Both the position numbers and the translations under genes were made by a program. A stretch of 64,000 bases of DNA, taken from positions 2,373,733 to 2,437,732 of the forward strand of contig NZ_JALKFS010000005.1 of assembly GCF_023051145.1 (NCBI RefSeq), in the 5' to 3' direction. The notes under the pieces are model-generated. The model saw nothing but the letters and a program-made list of their open reading frames with translations, was not told the DNA's origin and did not search any database. The DNA comes from Williamsia sp. DF01-3 (GTDB lineage Bacteria; Actinomycetota; Actinomycetes; Mycobacteriales; Mycobacteriaceae). Below are positions 55,473-64,000 of the stretch, one piece after another (the first letter of the stretch is position 1; each line of letters starts with the position of its first letter).

Positions 55473-55883
55473 TCAATCGGCTGGCTCGTACCGCAACAAG
55501 GTGACGTCGTCATCGGGGTAGTCGAAGAACACCGGCTTGACCCGCATGCCGATGTGGATCTCTGAGGGGTCGACGTTGACCAACTCGGTGGATACCCGCG
55601 GTCCCTCGTCCCACTGCACCACGGCGAGCAGCTGCGGCACGGAGTCGGCGAAGTGCGGAGAAACCGGTTTACGCGCGATGGTGAACGTGTACAGCTTTCC
55701 CAGCCCGGAAATCTCTCTCCACTCGAGATCATCGGCCAACGTCCCCGGCGCCAAGATCCGGGGATAGAACACGTGGCGACCCAACGAGGGCGAGTACTGG
55801 ATCCGGATCTTGTGCTCGGAGAGTGCGTCCCAAAAAGGGGCACTCACAGGGGTTTTCACCGGCATCGGCTTGGCGAACGTCAT
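55473..55883 (-). CDS. DUF35/OB-fold protein (ChsH2-like), zinc ribbon lost
   Basis: A 136-residue acyl-CoA-associated OB-fold protein. DUF35 proteins usually carry a Cys4 rubredoxin-like ribbon near residue 30; here the equivalent stretch is IQYSPSLGRHVFYPR and the whole protein has no cysteine. The OB-fold part (LYTFTIARKPVSPHF, VVQWDEGPRVSTELVNVD) is intact. It starts 14 bases after the thiolase-fold gene and should form a complex with that product, as in Ltp2-ChsH2. Confidence 0.82.
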   Translation of the reverse strand: MTFAKPMPVKTPVSAPFWDALSEHKIRIQYSPSLGRHVFYPRILAPGTLADDLEWREISGLGKLYTFTIARKPVSPHFADSVPQLLAVVQWDEGPRVSTELVNVDPSEIHIGMRVKPVFFDYPDDDVTLLRYEPAD

Positions 55884-55897
55884 GAGGTCATCGCTTC

Positions 55898-57109
55898 CTA
55901 GTCGCCCTGCAGTACGAGTGTGGTCTGTTCGCCCATCACGCCGCCGTTGCCGGAGACGAAAGCCCGGTTGCAGTCGGGCACCTGGGCCGCACCCGCACGG
56001 CCCATGATCTGGCGCGTCGCGTCGCAGACGTGGTGCATGCCGCCCGCGAGGCCGGCCTGACCGAAACCCAGTTGTCCTCCCGCGGTGTTGAGCGGGAAGT
56101 CACCTCGGAACGTCAGGTCGTGCGAGTTCACGAACTCCATGCCCTTGCCCCTGTCGCAGAATCCCGCGTCTTCCAGGCTCATCAACACGGTGATCGTGTA
56201 GCAGTCGTAGATCGACACCATGTCCATGTCGGAGCGATCGAGCCTGCTCATGTCGAACGCTGTTTCGGCGGCACGAGCGATCGGACTCTCCAGGAGGTCC
56301 TCGGCATACGTCGGTGTCTTGTACGCGACGTGTTCGCCGAAACCTTTGATCCACACCGGGCGGTTCTTGCTCCGACGGGCCAGGTCGGCCGACGTCACCA
56401 GAACCGCGGCGCCGCCCGAACAGGGCATCACGATCTCGAGCCGCCGCAACGGGTCCGCGATCATCGGGCTCGCCAGAACATCCTCGATGGTCAGCGGCTT
56501 GTCGTGGAACACCGCATCGGGGGTGTTGTTGGCGTTAACACGCTGATCCACCACGATCTTGGCCATCGCCCGCTCGTCGTAGCCGTACACCGATCGATAC
56601 AGCTGCGCGATCTGGCCGTACGGGCCGTTCTGACCCAGATTGCCGAACGGGATGTCGAACTCTGCTTGCGGTGAACCGAACCGGTTCGACGACGAGCCGT
56701 AGAGCAGGATGTCGGTCAGACTGTCGGGCAGCGGTTTCTTCTCGTTGTACGGCACTCCGTAGTCAGCGGGGATCACGCACAGAACAGCCTGGCAGATACC
56801 CAGTTCCACGGCGGCGGCAGCACGCCAGACCATGGCGGCGGCCGACGCGCCGCCGAGGTCGACGGTCTCCGCGAAATTGATTCGCGCACCGAGGTATTCG
56901 GCAATGGTGGACGGTACGAACATTTCGGACTCGAGCAGGGTGGAGGTGACGATCCCGTCGATCTCGACACCGGTGAGGCCTGCATCAGCGATCGCGGCCG
57001 CTCCCAGCGTTGCCCACTGCTCCAAGGTGAAGCGCGGTGTACGAGTCGAGACCTTCTGCGGCGCAAGCTCTTGGAAACCGACCACTGCGGCATCGCCCCG
57101 AAAACCCAT
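55898..57109 (-). CDS. Thiolase-fold lipid-transfer/aldolase-like protein (Ltp family)
   Basis: A 403-residue thiolase-like protein. The catalytic Cys of true thiolases is replaced: the motif around residue 86 reads DLGGASAAAM. The C-terminal region has NTAGGQLGFGQAGLAGGM and SGNGGVMGEQTT in place of the thiolase GHP and CxG motifs, and a DCYTITVLM strand holds Tyr. These features fit the Ltp/SCP2-like group that includes retro-aldolases of steroid side-chain breakdown. The downstream DUF35 gene supports that reading. Confidence 0.83.
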   Translation of the reverse strand: MGFRGDAAVVGFQELAPQKVSTRTPRFTLEQWATLGAAAIADAGLTGVEIDGIVTSTLLESEMFVPSTIAEYLGARINFAETVDLGGASAAAMVWRAAAAVELGICQAVLCVIPADYGVPYNEKKPLPDSLTDILLYGSSSNRFGSPQAEFDIPFGNLGQNGPYGQIAQLYRSVYGYDERAMAKIVVDQRVNANNTPDAVFHDKPLTIEDVLASPMIADPLRRLEIVMPCSGGAAVLVTSADLARRSKNRPVWIKGFGEHVAYKTPTYAEDLLESPIARAAETAFDMSRLDRSDMDMVSIYDCYTITVLMSLEDAGFCDRGKGMEFVNSHDLTFRGDFPLNTAGGQLGFGQAGLAGGMHHVCDATRQIMGRAGAAQVPDCNRAFVSGNGGVMGEQTTLVLQGD

Positions 57110-57158
57110 GGATACTCCTGCGCGTCAGATCGGAAGGTGGAAGTCTTCCGGCCAACGT

Positions 57159-57177
57159 ACTAGAACACGAATCTAGT
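57159..57177. promoter_or_regulatory. Possible TetR/KstR-like operator
   Basis: ACTAGA and TCTAGT flank ACACGAA, making a 6-bp inverted repeat that resembles the KstR motif as I recall it (TnnAACnnGTTnTA) in one half: TAGAACACG. It straddles the TetR stop codon, 50 bases before the thiolase-like gene start, where it could control that gene. Confidence 0.35.
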
Positions 57178-57793
57178 TTTCAAGGGAGGGGTCGATGGGT
57201 GCGCCGAACAGAAAGTCGATGAAGCGGTTGCACAGGCGATAGACGTCGTCCATGGATCCCTCGTTGTACACCGTCCCGGTGAGCACGGTGTTGATGATCG
57301 ACCACAGCATGATCGCCGCATCCTTGGCTGCCTCGGGCCCCAGGCGCGCGAAGTCGTCGGCCAACGTGTGCTGGCAGACCTCGAAGAATTGCGCGAGCAA
57401 GGCCTTGGCGTTGGGGTCGGCACTGGACTGCAAGATGACGTGCACCTTGAAGAAATGCGGTCGTCGCTCGAACGAGGAGATGACGGCATTCATCTTCGCG
57501 CGGATCTGGTGCTCGGACAATTCTTCGCCCGACCTCGCATAGGCGGGTGCCGCCCAATCGAGCAGTACCGCGGCGTAGAGATGCTCCTTGGACGAGAAGT
57601 ACCGGTACAGCGTGCCCAACGCGACGCCGGCTCCATTGGCCACGTCGCGGATCTGGATCTGCTCGTACTCCTGCTCTTTGAGGGCGGCATTGGCAGCCTT
57701 GATGATCCGCAGGCGGCGAGCCTGCTGCCAGGCGGGCAGCTCCGAACTGAGCGTTGCCGCTGCAGTTGTCGTTGCCTGTTGCGTCATGGTCAT
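57173..57793 (-). CDS. TetR/AcrR family transcriptional regulator
   Basis: A 206-residue repressor-type protein with an N-terminal helix-turn-helix (about residues 25-75; IQIRDVANGAGVALGTLYRYF) like the KstR-type regulators of lipid and steroid catabolism. The ligand domain is helical and not diagnostic. It is immediately upstream of the thiolase-like/DUF35 pair on the same strand and probably regulates it, perhaps in response to an acyl-CoA or sterol intermediate. Confidence 0.88.
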   Translation of the reverse strand: MTMTQQATTTAAATLSSELPAWQQARRLRIIKAANAALKEQEYEQIQIRDVANGAGVALGTLYRYFSSKEHLYAAVLLDWAAPAYARSGEELSEHQIRAKMNAVISSFERRPHFFKVHVILQSSADPNAKALLAQFFEVCQHTLADDFARLGPEAAKDAAIMLWSIINTVLTGTVYNEGSMDDVYRLCNRFIDFLFGAPIDPSLEN

Positions 57794-57881
57794 CCTTCAG
57801 TGGTGCGTCCCGGCCCGGGTACAGCCTAAGACGCCCGACCCGGCAGCACGTGCATCACCGGCCACTTCCGTATGCGAGTTG

Positions 57882-60800
57882 TCATCCGGTGCGGCGCAGA
57901 CGCAGGCCACGAGGCGTGGCCGAGAAGCCGCTTTCCCGGAGATGCTCGGCGAGGTCACCGGTCAGCACAGGTTCTCCGTTGACCTTCTCCACATACAGCC
58001 GATCGACCTGACCTCGGATGACCACGCGTGCCAGCGCGGAGGTGGCTGCGGCGAGGGTGTCGGCGTCCTCGCTGAACGTGAGCACTGTTTTTCCGCCGCG
58101 TTCGACGAACAGCACCAGGTCGCCGTCTACCAGCACCACCAGCGCACCCGGTTTGCGGCCGGGGCGATGGCCTTCTTTCTGAGGCGGCCAGCCCAGTGCG
58201 GAACCGTACGGATTGGCCGGGTCGGTGGCGGCGAGGGCGATGGCGGACTGACCGATGGTCTCCACCTCGTCGCGTAGTCGGTCGATGGTGGTGGTGGCGG
58301 CGAACTGCGCACCGCCGAGTCCGTCGATGTAGTACCCGCGTCGCACCTTGCCGCTGTCTTCGAATCCGGTGAGGGCCTTGTAGACGCGAGAGAAGCCCCC
58401 TTCGACGCCCTCGGTCATCACCGCTCCCTTGGTGACGACGCCATAGCGGTCCAGCAGCGTCGAGCACTGCGCGGCGATGGCCAACGTGGGGTCGCCCAGC
58501 GGCGGGGGCAGGACAAACCATCGCCCCGTCATCGACATCGGCGCAGTACGGGGAGTGCGCGCGAATCTGCGCCGCCCGCGGTGGGCCGGTATGCCCCGGA
58601 CGGCCCCGGGTTTGCGGCCCGGTCCGAGGAGGGCGCGCACCGGTGAAAACGTGTCGTTGCTGATGCGACCCGCCCAGGCCAGGTCCCACAAGGCCATCTC
58701 GAGGTCCGAGCCCAGCGGCGCCACACCGTCGACGGACAGCGAATCGCTCAACTGCCGGAAGAAGAAGGCGCCGCCCGGAGCAAGTTGGTCCAGCACTCGC
58801 TGATGCAGATCGCCCGTGTCGATCTCGGTGGGTGCGGGCAGGCTGTCCTCGGCGAGATCGGCGGGGTGCAGACTGATCCAGCCGTCGGATCCGGACAACC
58901 GACCGTGCCCGGCCCACAGAACCTCGCCGCCTGCCGTGAGCTCGTCGAGCATGTCGGGCCGGTAGTCGGATACCCGGGCGGGCAGGATCAGTGACTCCCA
59001 CGCCGAGGCGGGGATGGGAACCCCGGCCAACTGGTCGATCACCGCAGACACCCCGTCGATGCCACGCAGACGCGTGCGGTCGGTGACGTGCTGCCAGCCG
59101 GTGACGAATCGCGCGTAGGTCTGGTGACTGACGGGAGCTATCTCCGCCCGGCTCGCCGCGAGCGAGGCCCGGCGCAAACCGGACAGGACCTCGGTGTTGC
59201 ACCATTGCTCGCCGCTGCGCAGGGTGCCGGCAGGTTCGGGCCGGAAGTCGCCTTCGACCACTCGTCGTTGGCCGGCAAGCCGCATCAGGGTGTCGCGGAC
59301 AACAGCGACGCCCAGTCCCAGCGCCTCCGCGACATCGGCTGCGCCGAACGGGCCATGGGTGCGCGCGAACCGGCCGACGAGGTCGCCGAGCGGATCGTCG
59401 ACCGGGTCGAGGAACGCCATCGGAAGGCCCTGCGGTGGCGGGATCCCGAGCCCGTCCCGCAACCGGCTGGCATCTTCGGCAGCTGCGAACCACACGATGT
59501 CTCCGCCGCGGGAGACCTCGATGGCCCGGCCGGCGCCGACCAGCTCGATGAGCAGCTCGCGTGAATCGTCGCCGGAGTAGCGAAGGGCCACAGCGTCTGC
59601 GGTGAGTGGACCGAGCCAGCGTAAGAGGTCGGCAATGCCTTCGGCGTCTTTCGCCTGCCGGTCCGGGTGGAGGCGTTGGAGCTTGGCCTCGGTGTCGGCG
59701 ATGACGTTCTGGTCGAGCAACTCTCGCAGGTCGACGCGCCCGAGCAGCTGCGCCAGCAGCGCGGTGTCGAGGGACAGGGTGGCGGCGCGACGCTCGGCGA
59801 GCGGCGCGTCGTCGGCGTACATGAACGCACCCACGTAGCCGAACAGCAACGAGGAGGCCATCGGAGACGGCGTCTCGGTCTCGACCTCGATGACCCGCAG
59901 GCGCCGATTCTGGATGCGGGTGAGCATGTCGACAAGGGCCGGCAGGTCGTACACGTCCTGCAGACATTCGCGGAACGCCTCGAGGATGATGGGGAACTGC
60001 GGGTATTTTCTTGCCACATCCAGCAATTGAGCACTGCGCTGACGCTGCTGCCACAGCGGCGCACGCTTGCCGGGGTTGCGCCGTGGCAGTAGCAGCGCCC
60101 GGGCAGCGCATTCGCGGAACCGGGACGCGAACATGGCCGAGCCGCCCAGCTGCTCGGTGACGATCTGCTCGATCTCGTCGGGCTCGAAGCTGAACAACGA
60201 CGCACCGGGAGGCTGGTCGTCGGTGTCGGGCAGCCTGACGATGATGCCGTCGTCGGCGGCCGAGACCGCCCCGTCGATGCCGTAGTCCTGCTGCAGACGT
60301 GCGGTGACCGCACTGGCCCACGGCGCGTGAACCCTCAGGCCATAAGGGGAGTGCAGGATCACCCGCCAGTCGCCGAGCTCGTCGCGGAAGCGTTCGACCA
60401 ACAACGTGCGGTCGGTGGGCAGGTGGCCGGTGGCCGCCTGCTGTTCAGAGATCAGCTGCGCCAGGTTGTCTCGGGCAAACGCATTGAGGCCGAGGCGTTC
60501 GGCGTGGTCGGCCATCTTGTCCGTGCTGCTTAGCTCGCCGACGAACTTACCGATGGCGGCTCCGAGTTCGGCGGGTCGGCCGATGCTGTCACCGTGCCAG
60601 AACGGCAGCCGGCCCGCCTGGCCGTACGCCGGGGTGACCAGCACCCGGTCGTGCGTGATCTCCTCGATCCGCCAGCTGGTCGCGCCCAGGGCGAAGACGT
60701 CACCCACCCGGGACTCGTAGACCATCTCCTCGTCCAGTTCGCCCACCCGCGTTTGCTTTTCGCCCACCATGTAGACGGCGAACAGCCCGCGGTCCGGGAT

Positions 60801-62486
60801 CGCGCCGCCAGAGGTGACCGCCAGACGCTGAGCGCCGGGACGTCCGGTGATCGTGCCCTTGGCGCGGTCCCAGACCACTCGCGGTCGCAGTTCGGCGAAT
60901 TCGTCGGACGGGTAACGGCCTGACAGCAGATCCAGGGTGGCGTCGTAGACCGGACGGGGAAGGGTGGCGTAAGGCGCACTGCGCCGGACGATTTGGTACC
61001 ACTCGTCGACGTCGATGCTGCCCGTTGCGCACACCGCGACGGTCTGTTGTGCCAGTACGTCGAGCGGATTGGCCGGAACGACCAGTTCTTCGATGAGTCC
61101 GTCGGTCATCCGCTCGACCGCCACAGCACACCGCAGCAGATCGGTGCGGTGCTTGGGGAACAGCACACCCTGACTGATCTCGCCCACCTGGTGCCCGGCA
61201 CGACCGATGCGTTGCAACCCGCTGGCCACCGACGGTGGGGCCTCCACCTGGATGACCAGATCGACAGCGCCCATGTCGATGCCGAGTTCGAGACTGCTCG
61301 TGGCCACCACACACCGCAGCCGGCCGGACTTGAGGTCGTCCTCGATCTGTCCGCGTACCTCTTTGCTCACCGATCCGTGATGGGCGCGCGCGAGCAGGGG
61401 CTCGGCACCTTTGCTGGCGCCACTGCCCATCACCTGAGCCGGCGCACCGCCGGGCACCCGCGGATTGGATACGGGCTCCGGTGCCTGCCCGAGCCGGGTG
61501 GCATGGACCTCGTTGAGGCGGGCCGTGAGCTGCTCGGCCAGGCGACGGGAGTTGGTGAAGACGATGGTGGACCGGTTCTTCTCGATGAGGTCGACGATCG
61601 AACTCTCCACAAATGGCCAGAGCGATCCGGCCGCCGGAGCGGAGGCCTCGTCGTCGATCTCTTCGCTGCCGGCGATCACCGGGATGTTGGTCATGTCCGC
61701 GACGGGGACGTCGACCGAGAGGTCGAACGTCTTGGACGCCGGCGGCTGCACGATCGTGTAGGGCCGGCTGCCGGAGAGGAATCCTGCGACACGTTCGGGT
61801 GGCCGGACGGTTGCCGACAACCCGATGCGCTGTGCCGGGTTCTCGAGCAAGGCGTCGAGACGTTCGAGCGACAACGCCAGGTGTGTTCCCCGCTTGGTGC
61901 CGGCCACGGCGTGCACCTCGTCGACGATGACCGTCTGCACCGAGGTGAGCGTGTCGCGCGCGGACGACGTGAGCATCAAGAAGAGGGATTCGGGGGTGGT
62001 GATCAGGATGTCGGGTGGGGTGCGGAGCAATTGCCGGCGCTGTGCGGCCGGGGTGTCGCCCGATCGGACGCCGACCGTGATCTGGGGGACGGGCAGGTTC
62101 AGGTCCTGCGCGGCCCGGGTGATCCCGATCAGGGGTGCGCGCAGGTTGCGCTCGACATCGACGGCAAGAGCCTTCAGCGGTGACACGTAGAGAACGCGCG
62201 TGCCGGCGGTCTTGGCGCCGTCGGGAAGCGGGTCAGCGCCGAGCCGATCGAGTGCCCACAGGAATGCCGACAGCGTCTTGCCCGACCCGGTGGGGGCGAC
62301 GACCAGGGTGTTCTGGCCGTCCGCGATGGAGTTCCATGCCCCGAGCTGTGCTGATGTGGGTGCCGGGAAGGCCGCGTCGAACCACGTACGGGTCGGCGCT
62401 GTGAAGCGCTCCAGCACCTGCTGGGCGCTGGGCACGCCGGATGTCGAGGTGGGGGACTTGCGGGCGGCCATTGCTCCATGATCCAT
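57882..62486 (-). CDS. lhr: Large ATP-dependent helicase Lhr
   Basis: A 1534-residue superfamily 2 helicase. Walker A APTGSGKT is at 64-71, DEVH at 189-192, and domain 2 has SLELGIDMGAVDLV and the QRIGRAGHQ motif VI; a winged-helix/beta-barrel region and the long Lhr C-terminal domain follow. Mycobacterial Lhr is a 3'-5' translocase active on DNA and DNA:RNA and is linked to the DNA-damage response. The start ATG at 62486 gives MDHGAMAARKSP. It is full length with no frame break. Confidence 0.95.
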   Translation of the reverse strand: MDHGAMAARKSPTSTSGVPSAQQVLERFTAPTRTWFDAAFPAPTSAQLGAWNSIADGQNTLVVAPTGSGKTLSAFLWALDRLGADPLPDGAKTAGTRVLYVSPLKALAVDVERNLRAPLIGITRAAQDLNLPVPQITVGVRSGDTPAAQRRQLLRTPPDILITTPESLFLMLTSSARDTLTSVQTVIVDEVHAVAGTKRGTHLALSLERLDALLENPAQRIGLSATVRPPERVAGFLSGSRPYTIVQPPASKTFDLSVDVPVADMTNIPVIAGSEEIDDEASAPAAGSLWPFVESSIVDLIEKNRSTIVFTNSRRLAEQLTARLNEVHATRLGQAPEPVSNPRVPGGAPAQVMGSGASKGAEPLLARAHHGSVSKEVRGQIEDDLKSGRLRCVVATSSLELGIDMGAVDLVIQVEAPPSVASGLQRIGRAGHQVGEISQGVLFPKHRTDLLRCAVAVERMTDGLIEELVVPANPLDVLAQQTVAVCATGSIDVDEWYQIVRRSAPYATLPRPVYDATLDLLSGRYPSDEFAELRPRVVWDRAKGTITGRPGAQRLAVTSGGAIPDRGLFAVYMVGEKQTRVGELDEEMVYESRVGDVFALGATSWRIEEITHDRVLVTPAYGQAGRLPFWHGDSIGRPAELGAAIGKFVGELSSTDKMADHAERLGLNAFARDNLAQLISEQQAATGHLPTDRTLLVERFRDELGDWRVILHSPYGLRVHAPWASAVTARLQQDYGIDGAVSAADDGIIVRLPDTDDQPPGASLFSFEPDEIEQIVTEQLGGSAMFASRFRECAARALLLPRRNPGKRAPLWQQRQRSAQLLDVARKYPQFPIILEAFRECLQDVYDLPALVDMLTRIQNRRLRVIEVETETPSPMASSLLFGYVGAFMYADDAPLAERRAATLSLDTALLAQLLGRVDLRELLDQNVIADTEAKLQRLHPDRQAKDAEGIADLLRWLGPLTADAVALRYSGDDSRELLIELVGAGRAIEVSRGGDIVWFAAAEDASRLRDGLGIPPPQGLPMAFLDPVDDPLGDLVGRFARTHGPFGAADVAEALGLGVAVVRDTLMRLAGQRRVVEGDFRPEPAGTLRSGEQWCNTEVLSGLRRASLAASRAEIAPVSHQTYARFVTGWQHVTDRTRLRGIDGVSAVIDQLAGVPIPASAWESLILPARVSDYRPDMLDELTAGGEVLWAGHGRLSGSDGWISLHPADLAEDSLPAPTEIDTGDLHQRVLDQLAPGGAFFFRQLSDSLSVDGVAPLGSDLEMALWDLAWAGRISNDTFSPVRALLGPGRKPGAVRGIPAHRGRRRFARTPRTAPMSMTGRWFVLPPPLGDPTLAIAAQCSTLLDRYGVVTKGAVMTEGVEGGFSRVYKALTGFEDSGKVRRGYYIDGLGGAQFAATTTIDRLRDEVETIGQSAIALAATDPANPYGSALGWPPQKEGHRPGRKPGALVVLVDGDLVLFVERGGKTVLTFSEDADTLAAATSALARVVIRGQVDRLYVEKVNGEPVLTGDLAEHLRESGFSATPRGLRLRRTG

Positions 62487-62591
62487 GACGGGTCTGACAG
62501 AGCGGGAGAACCAGTGACCGGGATCGTCGGCACCAGATCATTCGGCATGTCGGTGTTGACCGGGCAAAACGCCGCGGAATAGAGTCAGCGC

Positions 62592-62699
62592 ACGTCGTGT
62601 GAACGGGAAATCCGGTGCAAATCCGGAGCGGTCGCGCCACTGTGAGCTGATCTCAACCCACCGGGTGGAGCCGCAAGTCAGGGGACCGGGGCACGACAC
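62592..62699 (+). ncRNA. Cobalamin riboswitch upstream of cbtB
   Basis: Conserved cobalamin-aptamer pieces in order: CCGGTGCAAATCCGGAGC, GGTCGCGCCACTGT, and the B12 box GCCGCAAGTCAGGGGACC (62670-62687). GTCGTG near 62595 and CACGAC at 62692-62697 can pair to close the element. It ends about 45 bases before cbtB and would switch off cobalt uptake when adenosyl- or hydroxocobalamin is plentiful. Boundaries are approximate. Confidence 0.93.
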
Positions 62700-62744
62700 C
62701 CACCAGGTCGACGCGGGGCGCGCATCCCGCGAGAGGAGATATCA

Positions 62745-62981
62745 ATGTCGAGTTCTTCGGTCCCGCAACCGGTTTCGAGTGCCCCCACGTTGGCCGTCGC
62801 GGTCCCGGACGTGTCGGTCGTGAATGCCGCACTCTGGCTGACCGCCACCACCATGGTCGCGTCCCTCGCCTACTACTTCCTCGGCTTCGACCAGGGCGCG
62901 GTGTCGGTGTTCGGCAGCGACACCCACGTCCACGAGTACATCCACGACGCGCGCCATTTCCTCGGCTTCCCCTGCCACTGA
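62745..62981 (+). CDS. cbtB: CbtB family cobalt transporter subunit
   Basis: A 78-residue protein with one membrane helix (about residues 30-50) and a His-rich C-terminus (HVHEYIHDARHFLGFPCH), as in CbtB, where it is thought to deliver or sense cobalt. It starts at ATG 62745 after GAGAGGAG and lies just downstream of the cobalamin riboswitch. Confidence 0.92.
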   Translation: MSSSSVPQPVSSAPTLAVAVPDVSVVNAALWLTATTMVASLAYYFLGFDQGAVSVFGSDTHVHEYIHDARHFLGFPCH

Positions 62982-62993
62982 GCAGGCGAACAC

Positions 62994-63824
62994 GTGGAAA
63001 AGAAGTTCATCGGCGCCGGACTGCTCTCAGGTCTGGTCGCCGGAATCGTCGCGTTCGTCTTCGCCCGGATCTACATCGAGCCCCTCGTCGACCGTGCCGT
63101 CGGGTATGAGGAAGGCCGGTCGCACGCCGAACTCGAACTGACCGGCGGATCTCACGCGCACGACCACGAGTTGTTCTCCCGGACGGTGCAGCAGAACTTC
63201 GGCGCCGGCGTGGGGTCGGTGGTGTTCGGCCTGATCATCGGGGCGTTCTTCGCCGTTGCCTTCACGGTTGTGTGGGCCTACGTCGGTCGGCGGTACCCGA
63301 CAACCGACCCGCGGACGGTGGCAGCCCTGCTCGCAGTCTGCGGATTCGTCGCGGTGTATCTCGTTCCCTTCAGCGCGTATCCCGCGAATCCGCCCGCTGT
63401 GGGTGGTGACGACACGATCGGGTCGCGCAGTGGCGCGTACCTGACGATCCTGCTGCTGTCGGTGGGATTCATGATCGCCGCAGCGGTCTTGGCGTTCTGG
63501 CTGGCACCGAAGATCGGTGGCCTGTATGCGGCAGTGGTGGCGGGCGTTGCATATCTGGCCGCGATCGCGGTCGCCGTGCTTCTGTTGCCGAGTTTCGACG
63601 AGGTGCCGGGCCCGCTCATGGACGGCCAGTCGATGGCGTTCCCGGGGTTCCCGGCCGATCTGCTCGGCGACTTCCGGTACTACTCGGTGATCAATCAGGT
63701 GATCTTGTGGGCAGTACTCGGCCTCGGATTCGCGCTGGCGCTCAACTGGATCGGCAAACATACGGCCCGCACGACCGGTGCAGGTGCTCGCAACGGGGCG
63801 GAAGGCGGAGCCCGCCCGACATGA
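62994..63824 (+). CDS. cbtA: CbtA family cobalt transporter
   Basis: A 276-residue membrane protein with about five to six helices, the usual CbtA topology. The loop after the first helix holds the HAHDHELFSRTVQ metal-region His. It follows cbtB by 12 bases under the riboswitch, and its stop overlaps the next gene's ATG (ATGA at 63821-63824). Confidence 0.93.
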   Translation: MEKKFIGAGLLSGLVAGIVAFVFARIYIEPLVDRAVGYEEGRSHAELELTGGSHAHDHELFSRTVQQNFGAGVGSVVFGLIIGAFFAVAFTVVWAYVGRRYPTTDPRTVAALLAVCGFVAVYLVPFSAYPANPPAVGGDDTIGSRSGAYLTILLLSVGFMIAAAVLAFWLAPKIGGLYAAVVAGVAYLAAIAVAVLLLPSFDEVPGPLMDGQSMAFPGFPADLLGDFRYYSVINQVILWAVLGLGFALALNWIGKHTARTTGAGARNGAEGGARPT

Positions 63825-64000
63825 CGGGCCGACCCCCACTGGATCTCACAGTGGTCGTGGCTGCACGAACGGGCCCGAATGCAACGTTGGCTTTCGGGTC
63901 GCACGACGAGCCGCTGGACACCCGCGGACAAGCCGATGCCACGGGTCTGCAACTGCATTCGAATGCGAAAGTCTTTGTTGCTCCGGACGTTTCTGCGCGC
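63821..64000 (+). CDS. Partial gene after cbtA; histidine-phosphatase-like N-terminus
   Basis: An open frame of 60 codons that runs off the window end. It opens MTGRPPLDLTVVVAARTGPN, and DEPLDTRGQADA recalls the PLTxxGxxQA motif of histidine phosphatases, but the catalytic RHG motif expected near residue 16 reads AARTG. It starts inside the cbtA stop, so it is the third gene of the cobalamin-controlled operon. Assignment is tentative because only the start is visible. Confidence 0.5.
   Translation, partial: MTGRPPLDLTVVVAARTGPNATLAFGSHDEPLDTRGQADATGLQLHSNAKVFVAPDVSAR

Noticed and set aside
57955-60321. 788-codon minus-strand frame within lhr
   Set aside because: Arg-rich alternative frame of the helicase gene.

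Overview
The window is GC-rich (by eye about 65%) and almost fully coding. Its gene content and order point to a mycolate-containing actinomycete of the order Mycobacteriales, most likely Gordonia or a close relative; the genus is inference. From memory, the stretch from sdhBADC through cdd-deoA-add, the Rv3311-like acidic protein, upp, pmmB, deoD, amiB1, amiA1, the Rv3304-like protein, lpdA and glpD follows Mycobacterium tuberculosis Rv3319 down to Rv3302c, with every orientation conserved. trpS, the YihY protein, the D,D-carboxypeptidase and lhr also have their usual mycobacterial neighbours nearby.

Layout. 1-7.7 kb: MFS exporter, exonuclease III, trpS, YihY/BrkB membrane protein, SDR, NAD-dependent epimerase, D,D-carboxypeptidase. 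7.8-15.7 kb: a probable exopolysaccharide locus. It holds a lipoprotein glycoside hydrolase facing a tightly coupled three-gene operon: a BcsB-like periplasmic protein, an exosortase-like membrane protein without cysteine, and a GT2 synthase fused to a second polytopic domain. This is the best candidate for an undescribed system. 15.8-25.5 kb: 2-oxoglutarate dioxygenase, then an Lrp-controlled amine/polyamine catabolic set (aminotransferase, aminobutyraldehyde dehydrogenase, FAD oxidase), universal stress protein, APC permease, CitE-type lyase. 25.6-43.7 kb: succinate dehydrogenase and nucleoside salvage (cdd, deoA, add, upp, pmmB, deoD), a T7SS-associated small protein with an NlpC/P60 hydrolase, and two M20 amidohydrolases. 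43.9-55.5 kb: lpdA and glpD, adjacent in M. tuberculosis but here separated by about 8 kb of accessory DNA: a MocR-type aminotransferase, a DUF222/HNH nuclease, a small T7SS-like cassette (WXG-like protein, DUF3558 lipoprotein, PPE-like protein) broken by an IS481-family element, and glpK. 55.5-64 kb: DUF35 protein plus thiolase-fold protein (Ltp/aldolase-like pair), TetR regulator, Lhr helicase, and a cobalamin riboswitch driving cbtB-cbtA and a partial third gene.

Two observations matter for anyone using this sequence. First, four conserved genes (sdhB, amiA1, lpdA, glpK) each carry an apparent one-base deletion in or beside a short G/C run. In all four, adding one base restores a full-length protein, so sequencing or assembly error is more likely than four real pseudogenes. 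Second, the IS insertion is real and clean: it has a 6-bp duplication (CCTAGA), and removing it restores a complete lipoprotein frame.

No tRNA, rRNA or CRISPR array was seen, and no gap between genes exceeds about 260 bases.
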